From Irpex lacteus (Eukaryota > Basidiomycota > Agaricomycetes > Polyporales > Irpicaceae), in assembly GCA_001986395.2 (NCBI GenBank), contig MQVO02000007.1:1116001-1180000 (forward strand): a DNA stretch of 64,000 bases. The letters are read 5' to 3'. The translations under genes were made by a program, and so were the position numbers. Numbering within the stretch: position 1 is the first letter of the stretch; the number at the start of each line of letters is the position of its first letter. Under the pieces are notes generated by a model. It was not told the origin of the DNA and did not search any database. It saw nothing but the letters and a program-made list of their open reading frames with translations. Below, one piece after another: positions 34,715 through 46,426 of the stretch.

Positions 34715-36124
34715 ATGCCCACCGTCGAAACCTCTGGATCTGTAGGCGGAAAATTAGCGGTGGTCATATTCGTTCTCGCTCTCCTTGGATTTGTTACAGA
34801 AAGCGAGTTGACGCAGGTATGTATTTATTTGAGACTTCCAGACGATTCGCTCATGTCCGCATCCGTCCACAGTATGTCCAGACCACGCTGGGGTTCAGGC
34901 AACCCTACTTCATATTGTAACTATTCATTCGTGCATACGTCATATGTAAAGTAACTGATGGTTCTGCAGCTATTGCGTGCACTCGGCATTCTTCGTGCTA
35001 TTTCCTCTACACTACCTCTACCTAATAACGTTAGGAAGGCAGTCCCCTGCCGCACTGAATAAGGGTCTTCGGCACGCGCTCAAGCTTCACGTCGCACCCA
35101 CGACCTTCGACAAAGCTCACGAGTTTCCCATATGGGGACTTGTACGGCTTGTAATCCTCATGACCATTTTTGTTTCCGTACCCGCACTCCTGTGGTTCGT
35201 GGCGATCTCCCTTGCACCGTAAGTTAGCTTCAAGTCTTCTTCACCAGAATATGCCATCGTACTGAACTCACATGAACAGAGTCTCCGACGTGACCGCGCT
35301 ATGGAATACAAATGCTTTCTTTGCCTACATCCTCACTGTCAAACTATTCGGTTTGCGTTGGGAGCCTCGCAGGCTCGCGGCTGTGCTGCTCGCTACAGCA
35401 GGCGCTGCAGCGGTCATCTACGGAAGCAGCTCTGAGGCTGAAGCGCGCCCTCGAGGAGCCATCGCGGGCCCTCTCGTCGGAGACCTTCTCACACTGATAG
35501 CTTCCGTGCTCTATGGTGTTTACCAAGTAGGCTACAAGATGTACGCAGCCCTCCCCACAGACCCTCATGAGATCGACTCCGGGTCAGTAGCAGCAGACGC
35601 ATACGAACCAATCATCAGTGATGGAGAAGAATGGGGCGACACTATCCCCTCGGAGGACAAAGACGACATGGTCTATCCTCCACCATTCGGGCTCTATGCG
35701 AATCTCCTCACGACTTGTATCGGCGTCTGCACATTTCTACTTCTGTGCATCCCCATTCCAATCCTGCACTTCCTCGAAGCGGAGAAGTTTCGTCTTCCGA
35801 CCGACATTAAGACGATATCAACGATCGCCGGCATTAGTCTCACAGGGGTTGTCTTCAATGCGGGACTTATGGTATTTGCTACTCTAACACTCGTGGTGCG
35901 GTGTTTTCGCTGACTGTTTGTACTCCTTTTCTTAGATCCTGCTGGGGCTGTGGGGTCCTGTGGTCACATCCGTCGGAAACCTTCTTACGATTGTCTTCGT
36001 CTTCGTCGCCGATATCGTGTTCGGCAACGCGGCGCAGGCAATAACAATCTGGAGTGTTATGGGTTCCGGAGCTATTGTCACCGCCTTCGGCATTCTGGCA
36101 TTTGACATGGCCAAGGGGAGATAG
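34715..36124 (+). CDS. SLC35F/EamA-type drug-metabolite transporter
   Basis: Polytopic membrane protein of the DMT superfamily, about ten helices. It begins MPTVETSGSVGGKLAVVIFV, then ALLGFVTESELTQYVQTTLG with the Q-P-Y segment (FRQPYFILYCVHSAFFVLFP). VSVPALLWFVAISLAPVSDV and TALWNTNAFFAYILTVKLFG match the SLC35F repeat, followed by RRLAAVLLATAGAAAVIYGS. A long acidic loop (VAADAYEPIISDGEEWGDTI) separates the halves. The second half includes NLLTTCIGVCTFLLLCIPIP and ILLGLWGPVVTSVGNLLTIV. It ends FDMAKGR. Six exons. Substrate unknown. Related yeast proteins are vacuolar or endomembrane. Confidence 0.85.
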
Positions 36125-36744
36125 CACACGCTCCGACACCCGGTCGTAGGCACATGTAAATTATTATCTGCTATATCATATCATTTCAAGCATTCCTTCG
36201 TACTTCGTACTTCATAATGATCTTCACCTTCAGACATGCCCCGGAGAAACATGCAATGATGTTTAGAGCTTCAAAGGCTATGAAATGCGTGAAGCTAAGG
36301 TAGACCAGCAGTAATAAGACAAACGTAGCTATAGCACAAATACGGAGAGAAAGAGAGTGGAATGACGACGATAGAGAAGACGACGTATGAAGTTGTCCTC
36401 AGGAGATGATGCGAACATGACCGACATAGAAAAACGTGGTAGAATGATGAAATGTGCGAAGACGTGTACAAGGGTTTCAATCCAGAGTGCAGCAGAACGT
36501 AGCGTAAGTGAGAAAGGAGTGGAGAATGGACGTGCAAGAGTTGCAAGAGGTTTGGGATGGATGACAAGAAAGAACACAGGCGACACGTGAGGATTATCCG
36601 CAAACACCCCTACGTGTCAAGGGGCGTGCTACTACCCCTAAGGGCCCTTCAGCTTCAGGAAGGAAAATGGGTGATAGACCCAAAGCGAAGGACTAACTCT
36701 GAGACTATAATCGTATAATTCCTGTCATATCATAAATTAGAAGG
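36125..36744. other. convergent 3' flanks
   Basis: A 620-bp tail-to-tail gap between the transporter and the phosphatase. Sequence is A-rich on the plus strand. Overlapping open frames on both strands near 36295-36607 look like chance. Confidence 0.45.
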
Positions 36745-38407
36745 CTAGGTGGTGGTAGCCATCATACTGCGAAAGTTATTAGCATAAGCGCCACGAAACG
36801 CCACTGCAGTACACACCTCTTGCGTTTCGCCTTCGTCATCTCCTTGCGGAGCGCGGGGCCATCAAGGGGCTTTAGTAGTTCGAAGGCACACAGAAGCTCT
36901 TCGGAGACGCTGTATGAAAGTCATGAGACGCACGAGAATGAGCTGAGATGCAATCACGAACCTCATGCATGCCCCATAGTTGTCGAACTCTGTAATATTA
37001 CTTAGACATTGGCAATGCTTGAGTTGAACGCAATATCGCACCTCCGCAATAGTTGGGCGCACTGAAGACCGTAACAAGCGTCCGATCATTCCAGAACTCG
37101 TACCCATCTTCGACGACCATATGCGCTCGACATATAAGGTCCATATCGTATCGTGCAAGGAAGTCGTTGATGATGCCCTTGCCGAAACAATAGCTGACGC
37201 CTCGCTCGTTGTCCTCCCAGTCTGCTGTGTTGTCTGAGGGGTCCGACCACAGTAAATCGTTCAAAAGACCGTAGTCAGGCACGTCCGTCGGTCGCTGTAT
37301 TCGCTTGATGTCGTCCATGCTGTGCAGTGACGGGGATAATCCACCATGTACACAGAATATTTTCGACGCTACGATAGCAGCGATAGGGAGGCAGTTGAAG
37401 ACATCGATAAATGTCTTCCATGTTTTGATGTTACACCTCCGTTTACATTCGTCGTAAAAGCCGTACACTGCCGTACTTCTATCAGCTACAGCTTAGGAAT
37501 TACTTTGAACAAGACGCTCACCTCTCGTCACGTTAGCGCACTCGTGATTTCCGCGTAGTAGGAAGAAGTTCTCGGGGTACTTGATCTTGTAACAAAGCAG
37601 AAGGAGGATGGTCTCCAGGCTCTGTTTGCCACGGTCAACGTAGTCGCCGAGGAAGAGGTAATTGGCAGCCGGGGGAAAGCCGCACATCTCGAATAACCGG
37701 ATGAGATCCGAATACTGCCCATGAACGTCGCCGACGATCTTCACGGGGGGCGAGAGCTCTATGAGCGTTGGCTGGCTCAGGAACACCTCGCGTGCCGCTT
37801 GGCATATGGCTACAATCTCGTTGTTCTTCAGGCATAGCGACTTGCTGACCTTGCCCGTGTAGCCTACGTCCAGTAATCGCTGTATCATGTCGTCAATGTC
37901 TAGCTGGACAACCCTGTTCTTGTCCTTGAACCCATTGGCGGGAGAACCAGCGTCTCCAACCGAGAAACTATTGGTGGAGCCCGGTGTTGGTAGGCCTGAT
38001 GTAACTGAATTCGACAGGATGGTGGGCGTGTGAGGGATATCGAGTGGTATGGGTTTGCTGCCGGCGGGCGAGGATGAGGGTTGTTGGGGGGAATTAGTGG
38101 AGGGGAGGTTGGGAGTTGCACCAGAGACTGAACTAGGGGAGCCATCAGGTCCTGGCGGTCGTGTACCACTGCCGTTTTGCGTCACTGTCGTGCCATCAGG
38201 GTCTGTGATATTGACTTGCGGCGAGGAATCTGGCTGGGAGTTAGGGGATGCATTCGAGTTAGCGAGCTGGGGTGCCGTTCCTCGCGACAGGCTGCCTTGA
38301 GGCGTGTCGTCCTTGGTGTCGATCGACTCAGGAGGTGTATTCGACTCAGTGTCCTTCTCCTTGTCTTTGCTGTTCTTCTTTGTCCTTTTCGACTGCTGCT
38401 GGCCCAT
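36745..38407 (-). CDS. PPZ1: PPZ-type serine/threonine phosphatase
   Basis: PP1-related phosphatase that in yeast regulates K+ transport, salt tolerance and cell-wall integrity. The start [16 protein letters not shown] gives an N-terminal Gly for myristoylation, as in yeast Ppz1. About 150 disordered Ser/Pro/Asn residues follow. The catalytic domain starts at [20 protein letters not shown] and has [29 protein letters not shown] and [55 protein letters not shown] and [16 protein letters not shown] follow; all metal ligands are present. A last small exon ends KRKSMMATTT. Five exons. An in-frame open extension of 121 codons precedes this start (ATG at 38770); see findings. Confidence 0.9.
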
Positions 38408-39006
38408 GGGGAGGCCCTGCGCGGATGATGAGGGAGAGCCTGGTTGAGGGGATTGTGGCCGTGTCCTCGATAACCTGGAGGCAAACACAGAGAGGAGTGT
38501 GGGCGCCAGCTTGGCTATGGACTGTTCTGGCGAGACCGCAGTGACTTGGAGACCAACAAGCGGTCTTGATGAGAAGCGGTGTGGAACTGGGTCGTCGTTA
38601 GAGGGGTCGTCGACGCTGTTAGAACCGTCGAGGTCGTCGTGGACAGCGATCAATGTCAGGTCGGCAAGTCGAGCTACAAGAGCACCACCAAGTAGCAATG
38701 CGTCCTTGTTGGTTGATGTTTGTTCGGACTTCTCCATGTGCACAGCTAACTCGGCCTGGGCCCTCCGCATTCCCCTTACTTGCACTTACAGCTGATAAGT
38801 AGGTGAAATAATCCGTACTTGCGTAGAAACACTCATTTACGGCTCACTACCGTCTCAGCACAACTTATAAGCATCACACCAGGTATAGCAGACTGCATGG
38901 GCCGTAAAGTCATTTTGATGCATGCATAGCACAACATGGGTACGGAAAGAGAAATATACATAGCCACCAGCATCCTCGACCCTCACCCCCTCACGACAAA
39001 GCCCAC
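38408..39006. other. PPZ upstream region, including in-frame open extension
   Basis: From 38407 back to an ATG at 38770 the phosphatase frame stays open for 121 codons. The implied peptide ([20 protein letters not shown] onward) has no known domain. The rest, 38771-39006, holds the 3' flank of the ribosomal protein gene and probably the PPZ promoter. Confidence 0.45.
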
Positions 39007-39802
39007 TCAGAACTTGCCGAAAGTCTTCGCGGCCGCCTTGTTCTTGGCAACACGGACGACGTTGAAACGCACGGTTTTTGACAGAGGTCGGCATTGGCCT
39101 ACAGGTTAGTAATATAAATAGATGCCCAGCTTTCGGAGTCATGATCAAACGCACCGACTGTGACAATATCGCCGACCTCTACACGGAATGCTGGCGATAC
39201 GTGCGCAGCAAGGTTCTTGTGTCGCTTCTCGTAACGGTCTATAAAGCAATATTCTTCAGATCCTGCACAAGGCCATAGGATCAGATGTTTGTGACGCACT
39301 GTACTTGGGGATGTAGTGAAGATAATCTCTTCGGATAATGATGGTACGGGTCATCTTCGTCGAAACGACACGGCCAGTCAAGATACGGCCACGGATGGAG
39401 ACGTCACCGGTGAAGGGGCACTTCTTATCTATAGTGCAGTTGTTGCAATTACGATGAATATTGAACGACCGACATAAGATGTTATGTCAAACGCACCAAC
39501 GTATGTGCCATTGATCGCCTCAGAAGGCGTCTTGAATCCAAGACCAACATCCTTGTACCACCTCTTCTCCTTTGTCGAGACCTTCTTGCCAACTAATCAC
39601 CACAGAGAGAGCCAAAAGATGTGCATCATAAGTTCAATGTTTCTCCCTGTACAGAATCTACACCGTACGCACCGCGAGCCTTCGCGTTCTGGAAGAGGTG
39701 TTGCTTCTGGTATGCCTTCTCAATCTGCAGTACGTAGCGAGGGGTGTAAGAGGTTGTACGAGCATAGGTTCAGTAGCATAAGGCACTTGCCTGCTCGGCC
39801 AT
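39007..39802 (-). CDS. RPS11: 40S ribosomal protein uS17 (S11)
   Basis: Small-subunit protein that binds 18S rRNA. The exon chain reads [40 protein letters not shown] and [40 protein letters not shown] and [20 protein letters not shown] follow, then [20 protein letters not shown]. It ends [20 protein letters not shown] plus Lys-Phe. Length about 155, full-size. The first intron follows codon 4 (MAEQ) and begins GCAAGT, so it is a GC-AG intron; a GT donor in reach would break the frame. Intron-rich 5' ends are usual in fungal ribosomal protein genes. Confidence 0.95.
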
Positions 39803-40354
39803 TGTGAATCTTGAGGGCGGCGGGTGTCGGTGGTCGTTTGGCGGGGTCGGGGCTTACACTTGCGCTACTGCAATAGCGTGGGAAGAATTCACCGCAAGCC
39901 ACACAATCAGAACTATACAGCTCGGTGATCGCCGATTTCTTCAAATCATTGCCTTTATTGGAAGGAGCTGTCGTTGAGCGCGGGCCAGTTGGGACGTCGC
40001 CCAGATGTTTTGGACGTTGCAAAAATGCGGGACAAATACATGCACATTATATATACCTGCTAGGAGTCCTAGAGCACAACGAAATCTATTCACCCATCCT
40101 TGGCTTCGCAATTATCTCTAACAGATCGTGCCGACCTTCGAAGGAAATTGTGTTAGATCGTCGGACGAGAAGGCAATGTGATGTGCAGCAGAGTCGCACC
40201 AACGATTGAAAGATGGAGTGGAGCTCCCGACTGAGCAGTGTATTTCCAGAGGGCATAAAACGCATTGTACAAAATACAGGGATACATACAGCTTAACTAC
40301 CTATCCTACACCAATATTAATGTACCAAAATACAAATTAATATCACTATAACGA
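39803..40354. other. intergenic: ribosomal protein promoter
   Basis: A 552-bp gap upstream of the uS17 gene and downstream of the receptor gene. No coding exon is supported. Confidence 0.4.
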
Positions 40355-42277
40355 TCATAAATAAGACATCCAACTTCCACTGTCACTACACTCCACTTCA
40401 TCCGCCACAGAAGTCCGTGAACTCACAGTACCCGCGCTGCTCTGCAGATGAGACTCGCTACGAGTGAGATGCCTATCAAACTTGACTATTTCAGTGACGT
40501 CTACCGTCGAGGCAGCCCCTCCCAGAGCACTCAAAGAAGGCATAGTAACGAGCGGAAGCGGCGGCTGAATGGCTGTCCCTTCAGGGTCGATACCACGACT
40601 ACCGATAGGACGAGGGGGTGGCGGTAAACCGAGCGAGTCAGATGGATGTGAAGTACGGACAATGGAATTGGAGGTGGGGATGTGTTGTAGTATAGGCCGG
40701 AGTAAGATGCGCTGGGGTACGATAGAATGCGCTGCGGGAACTTCCGAGCCACAATGTAGTTCAGACTGCTCGATAGTCGAGGAGAGACAAGAAGATTCCG
40801 CGTCGGGACTTCCAAAGGATTTCGGCTTCGTGATCTTCCACCATCGTACACGCTCATGGTCTTCTTCGGAGACTGATGCGTTTTCGAGGCCCCTCTGTTT
40901 GCTATTCGACCATTTTGAGGGTGATTCCAGTTGCGGCCGTTGAAAGCCACGCGACCATGCTCGCCATACGGAAAATACTTCTTCGTGTGCTGCGAAGATG
41001 AAGAAGTACAAGATAGGTGTGATGGCTATACAGTAGTCAGTAAGGTTTCACGGTCGGTCGGAACCTCAGGTGCTCACATTGCCAGACAACACTAATCTTG
41101 AAAAGTGTATGGAATTTGGTCGATCCAACGCGCGAGGTTTCTTTCCATCTAACCCAGCTCGCTGAAATTATCGCATATAATATGATCGAGATCATATAGA
41201 TACCGAGTAGAGCTGCGAATCGCAGCAGCTGGGTGGAACCGAAGCGGCCGAGTGTCAACGACTGGAGAGGTAACTTCACGGATCTGAATAGGTGGTACAT
41301 GAATGCGATGGAGTTGAATGTGGCGATAGCCAGCGCCGATAGCATTAGAGCGAGGCCTAGAGTATTTGAGACGGAAGCTTCAATGTTGCACATGCCCTAA
41401 ATATTATTGAGGAAATTTACGCTTGGGCAGCTGAATGAGACACCATTACCAGCTCGAATCGCGGGGCGATATAGGATACGTTGCGACTTAGATGCGGCAA
41501 ATCAGCGAACACAGTCGGAAGGGCCCAAACTGAGAGATTTCCGTCAATAAGGCATCAATCGATGTATGGGAGCACATACTCCAGGGACCAAGGACCAATG
41601 CAGCAAGACCTAGCTTTCCACATGGGAGGTTTCTGCTCCCACCATATTCTGGATTCTTCACGTACTTGCAGCTCGCATAGAGTAATGGCTAGGCCAGGTT
41701 AGAAACTAAATAATTTGGTGATGCAGCCTGTCACTCACCAGTGTAAAGCTGATACCGAAAGCGGCCATAGTCAGAGTGAGATAACGAACGCTACAGTCTT
41801 CTGCTCAGAGACGGTACGGGTCTGTATTATTGGTGTACACCCACATGATAGCATCTGCTACGCAAAAGGCCTGTAGCATGGGATGACCAGGCAAATCCGT
41901 AATTCCATCGGGGCTCACTTCAAATATAATGGGAGGAATGACCGCGAACATCGAGCGGGCCAGTGTAGTGATCAAGAAGGACTTGACGATGGTATGCTTT
42001 GGTGCTGGTGTCATGAGTAGAGCACCTAGCAAGACTATTCCGGTAAACTGGTGGGGTTATATCAGTAGGAGTCTGGGCATAGAAACGCAAACAACTTACG
42101 CCAAGTCCAATAATAACACAGGAGAACGTTTGCTCCTCACTCATGACTGCTCCTGAACAACGCGAGTGGGGGCGGGGTTGCGACGCTAGCGGGACTCACA
42201 CATACAGGGGTAAGTGTAAGAGCGAGGGCTGTAGGAGGCTCGCCTATCGGAAGTTGGTAGTCATCATTACTGTGCAT
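40355..42277 (-). CDS. putative seven-helix (GPCR-like) membrane protein
   Basis: Extracellular N-terminus about 25-35 residues (MHSNDDYQLPIGEPPTALAL). Hydrophobic helices follow: CVIIGLGFTGIVLLGALLM, TIVKSFLITTLARSMFAVIP, HPMLQAFCVADAII with VRYLTLTMAAFGISFTL, the region of CCIVWALPTVFADLP, then SNTLGLALMLSALAIATFNS, RFAALLGIYMISIILYAIIS and ISVVWQ into ILYFFIFAAH. The roughly 200-residue C-terminal tail is Ser/Thr/Pro-rich, suited to phosphorylation. Seven helices plus such a tail suggest a G-protein-coupled receptor. It does not look like STE3 pheromone, cAMP, PAQR or opsin types. At least eight introns; junctions between 41520 and 41860 are uncertain because one donor there is weak. Ligand unknown. 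Confidence 0.65.
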
Positions 42278-43034
42278 CTGCTCATGCGTCGAACCATCCC
42301 TACAGCCCGATGATGAAAATTGTATGACAGCCCCGCAGTACTTGATTGAAGAAAGAATTCGTGGGATGGCGGGTTAACTTACTTGGGAAGCCGGGTCCAA
42401 CTCGGGAAAGAAGGCATGAGACACCATCATGCAACAGTATCAGAGATGCTTCTTCGTCAGTTTAGACAGATGTGGGATCGCCCCTGCGTTGAGATGGGTT
42501 AGATGCGTTCACTTTGAGTTTAACAGACCCTTGTACTACATGGCATGAGGGCAGCAGCGTGATATGGTGAGGTCATTGGGAGCAGTCGTTTGCACTCACG
42601 AGCATATTCAACGTGTAGATTGTCTGAACCAGAAGACGGCCACACCGGCATTGTCTTCCAAACATGACACATTGCAGCGCAGATCCCGCCCCAGAAGCGG
42701 CTCGCCCATTGCTCATGCGCTCATGGCGGGGGTGCGGCAAACTCAGCAGTGTCACATCAATGCGAAGAACGACTCGTCACAGACGTGACCTGTCGTGATG
42801 ACACGCGTTGATCAGTCACAGGCGGCTAATTGTTTATGTTCGTGTCCGTGACGAGCACGAGCCTCAGACGCGCTGCGACGCGTTCGACAGCAATTGCCCA
42901 GTCTTTTACCCCCAGAACTCGCGTTTTAGGGATTTCCCTACGGTATATGGGAAGACAGAGAACGTTACGTAAGCACGCAGGTCCATAAACAGTACTCATC
43001 TTCTTACACTGTACCAGGAGGTTTTGGATTCACG
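42278..43034. promoter_or_regulatory. divergent intergenic region, receptor / DNA ligase I
   Basis: A 757-bp gap between head-to-head genes. It contains the MluI cell-cycle boxes listed separately. Short open frames at 42564-42788 on both strands have no motif. Confidence 0.45.
42803..42883. promoter_or_regulatory. MluI cell-cycle boxes (MCB) upstream of DNA ligase
   Basis: Two perfect ACGCGT sites lie at 42803-42808 and 42878-42883, with a one-mismatch ACGCGC at 42868-42873. They are about 230 and 150 bp before the ligase ATG. In yeasts MCB sites bind MBF (Mbp1/Swi6 or Cdc10 complexes) and drive S-phase genes, including the ligase gene CDC9. Function here is inferred. Confidence 0.6.
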
Positions 43035-46000
43035 ATGCCGAAAGGAGCAAAGCCAGCGCCGCCTCAGCAAAGTAGTTTGCAGGAAATGTGGGGAAAGAGA
43101 AAACGTGAACCAAAGAAGAAGATTGACGATGCGGAATCCAAACCCAAAGCATCGGAACCTGGTCCATCTAACACTGTAAGTGACGCAGAAGACAGCAAAC
43201 AAGTCAAAGCACCGCTCTCTTCTTCAGGCAAGTATATACCCTTGTAATCTCAGTATGTAACATATGGACTAACGTTAAGCTCATAGCAGATGCTCCGCCA
43301 AAGAAGAAACGACGTGTCGTTGAATCGGAAGATGAAGGGGACACCGCCACATCCACACTGCCGGTAGAAACATCCAAACGTGCTCTCAAGCCTGTTCCAG
43401 TCAAATCTACCTCCAAGGGCAAATTCAAGGTCCCTCCAGTGGAAGACGAAGAAATGGAAGACGCGACTTCGTCAGCCCATGAGGAAGTGGAAGCGAGTGA
43501 ACCGGACGAGGCTGCAGAGGAGGACGCCGAGGATGGGGAGGAGGAGATTGATGAAGAAGAGGAGCTGGCGACAGAAAAGTAGGGGCATCGTACGTCTTCG
43601 TACTATCGACTATTGACAATGTGTTTAGCGCAGAGGCGGCGCTGCTGAAGACGAGCGAGGTTGATATCAAAGGAGGATGGAAGGCGGGAGACCCGTATGT
43701 ACATCGTTTTCCTCTCACTTGCTGTGATCTCATATTTCCATTAGAGTACCATATGCTGCTCTTGCCAAAGTATTTGCACTCATTGAGGCGACAACAAAAC
43801 GTTTAGAGAAGACATCTCTCCTCACATCTTTCTTATTTTTGGTCATCAGGAGAAGTGCGCCAGGAGACTCCAAATCACTGCTTCAAACAGTGTATCTTTG
43901 TATCAACAGAGTAGGCTCCATTACATCAAATAGCTCATATCTGACACTGACACCAACACAGCTATGTCCAGATTACGTTGGAATTGAACTAGGAATAGGA
44001 GAAAGTTTGCTGTTGAAGGCAATTGGCGAGTCTACTGGGCGGAGTCTCGCTGTGGTCAAGGCAGACTTGAAAAAAGAGGGCGACTTGGGTCTTGTTGCGA
44101 AGGTTTGGTCCCGTCTGTTACCCGATCGCACAACATGGTTGACGTCCCGCTTTAGAACTCGAAGAACAGTCAGAAGACACTGTTCAAGCCGAAACCTCTT
44201 ACCGTGCCGTTCGTCTTCACTAACCTTAAGGAAATTGCCAGCAGCTCAGGGCACTCTGTGAGTGTATTGCTCTGGCACAGCTTCACGATGTATATCCTGA
44301 TCATCAACGCACGCCGCAGTCGCAAAACAAGAAGGTTTCGATCATTACGAAGCTACTGGCGGCATGTCAGGGCGAAGAAGCCAAGTACATCGTTCGTTCC
44401 CTCGAGGGCAAGTTGCGCATAGGCAACGCTGAGCGTACAGTATTGGTAGCCCTCGCCCATGCTGCAGTCTTAGCGGAACAAGAACATGGTACACATATTC
44501 ACTCGCCTGCGATTTCAAACACTCATATCTGACTGGTAGCAAATAAGCATCTGAGCAAAGAGAAGCTGACAGCGCGCCTTGAACAAGCTGCCGAGACCAT
44601 CAAGTCCGTTTACAGGTCAGTTTGCTCTCCGTTCCATTCTCTGCGTGCAGGTTTGTTGACCGCGGAGATAGCGAACTGCCCACGTACGACCTTGTCATCC
44701 CTGCGCTGCTCGAAGCAGGCATCGACGGCCTTCGCCAGAAATGCAAGCTCACGCCGGGAGTGCCTCTGAAGCCCATGTTGGCGAAGCCTACCAAAGCCAT
44801 CGGCGAGGTACTCGACAGGTTCGAGAACAAGAAGTTTACGTGCGAGTATAAATATGACGGTGAACGTGCGCAGGTATGTTTTCCCAAATTGTCGGCTCTT
44901 TTATAGGTGGATTGAAAGTTTTGTAGGTACATAAGCTTGAGGATGGCACTGTCGGTGTGTTCAGTCGCAACTCTGAGGATATGAGCAAGAAATATCCAGA
45001 TCTGATGGATCAGCTGCCGCACGTATGTCTTGTAAATACTGGCCGGATAACTTGCGCTGAAATGCTCTTATGTCTAGTGTATGCAAGACACAGCAAAGTC
45101 GTTCGTGTTCGACGCAGAAGCTGTTGCCATTGACCGCACGTCAGGAAAACTCCTGCCCTTCCAAGAGCTCAGTCGTCGGAAACGGAAAGACGTCAAGGTG
45201 GAGGACATCCAAGTCCGAGTTTGCTTGTTCGCTTTTGATCTGCTGTACTTGAATGGCGAGGTGAGTGAGATGGCTTTCTTAGCACAAGACGATAACTGAT
45301 GTTAAATTGCTGCCGTTCTAGTCATTACTGCAGAAACCACTGGTCGAGCGAAGAGAACTGTTGAGACAGCATTTCAAAGCTGTGCCCGGGGAGTTCGCGT
45401 TCGCTAATTCTTCTGACGGCGACACGACGGAACAGATTCAAGCCTTTCTCGAGGAGAGTGTCAAGGACGGCTGCGAAGGTCTCATGGTCAAGATGCTTGA
45501 AAGCGAAGCCAGCTACTATGAGCCTAGTCGGCGTAGTGTCAATTGGTTGAAGGTAAGTTGAGGGCTTAGTCAGACTACCGCAACTTGTCTAATCGCACAT
45601 CATATAGCTCAAGAAGGACTATCTTGCGGGCGTCGGCGACTCACTCGACCTTGTTGTCGTCGGAGGCTACTACGGCAAAGGCAAACGAACTAACGTTTAT
45701 GGTGCCTTCCTCTTGGCATGCTATGACGCCGACGGAGAAGAGTTCCAAACTATTTGTAAGATCGGCACAGGCTTCAGTGACGAGGCGTTGCAGCAGCACT
45801 ACGAGGCTTTGAAGCCCCTAGAGCTGACGAAGCCGAGAGGCGACATCAAGATTGGTGGTGCGAAGCCGGACGTATGGTTTGAGCCGCAAATCGTCTGGGA
45901 GGTGCTTACGGCCGATTTGAGCTTGAGTCCTATATACACTGCCGCACAGGGCCTGGTAAGTACCTGCATCTAGCTACCACCTGTTTCTGCGGCACCTAAA

Positions 46001-46245
46001 AATATCTGATAGGTTGAAGAGAGAGGCATCTCATTGCGTTTCCCTCGATTTATCCGCATAAGAGACGATAAGTCGGCAGATGACGCTACGGGGCCCGAGC
46101 AGGCAAGCGTGTATTCTGCATATCACCGGGTTCTTACTAACACCCAACTCACCAGATCGCAGAAATGTACGAGCGACAAGCACTGGCACAGAGTAAAGGT
46201 GGTAAGAAGAAAAAGGGCGGGGACGCGGATGACGGGTTCTGGTAA
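43035..46245 (+). CDS. CDC9: DNA ligase I (ATP-dependent)
   Basis: Joins Okazaki fragments and repair nicks. The N-terminus [20 protein letters not shown] holds a PCNA-box-like QSSLQEMW, followed by basic [14 protein letters not shown] (a nuclear signal) and an acidic stretch. The DNA-binding domain has [20 protein letters not shown] and [20 protein letters not shown]. The adenylation domain has [20 protein letters not shown], with the nucleotide-binding Lys in [41 protein letters not shown] and NWLKLKKDYL are motifs III-V. The OB domain has [20 protein letters not shown] and ends [15 protein letters not shown]. About 830 residues from a dozen or more exons. ATG at 43035 is the only start before the PCNA box. 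MCB sites lie upstream. Confidence 0.92.
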
Positions 46246-46426
46246 ACACGGTGTTCGCGTGCATGTCTTGGGGGCACGCCTTTATGCGGTGTATATGTAG
46301 ATCGATAATATAGTCCGGATATCTAATAGCAACGACGCAGGCGGTCAAACATAGAAATGGGAAGTGACAGCTTGCAGCATGGTTAAGGCATGTTCGTGAC
46401 CGCAGGGGATCACAGCACTAGTGGTG

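Noticed and set aside
38177..38544. Plus-strand frames opposite the PPZ N-terminus
   Set aside because: Low-complexity shadows of the Ser/Pro-rich coding strand.
40355..42277. Identity as a STE3 pheromone receptor, hinting at a mating-type locus
   Set aside because: Helix sequences do not resemble STE3, no CAAX pheromone precursor is nearby, and no known mat flanking gene is present.
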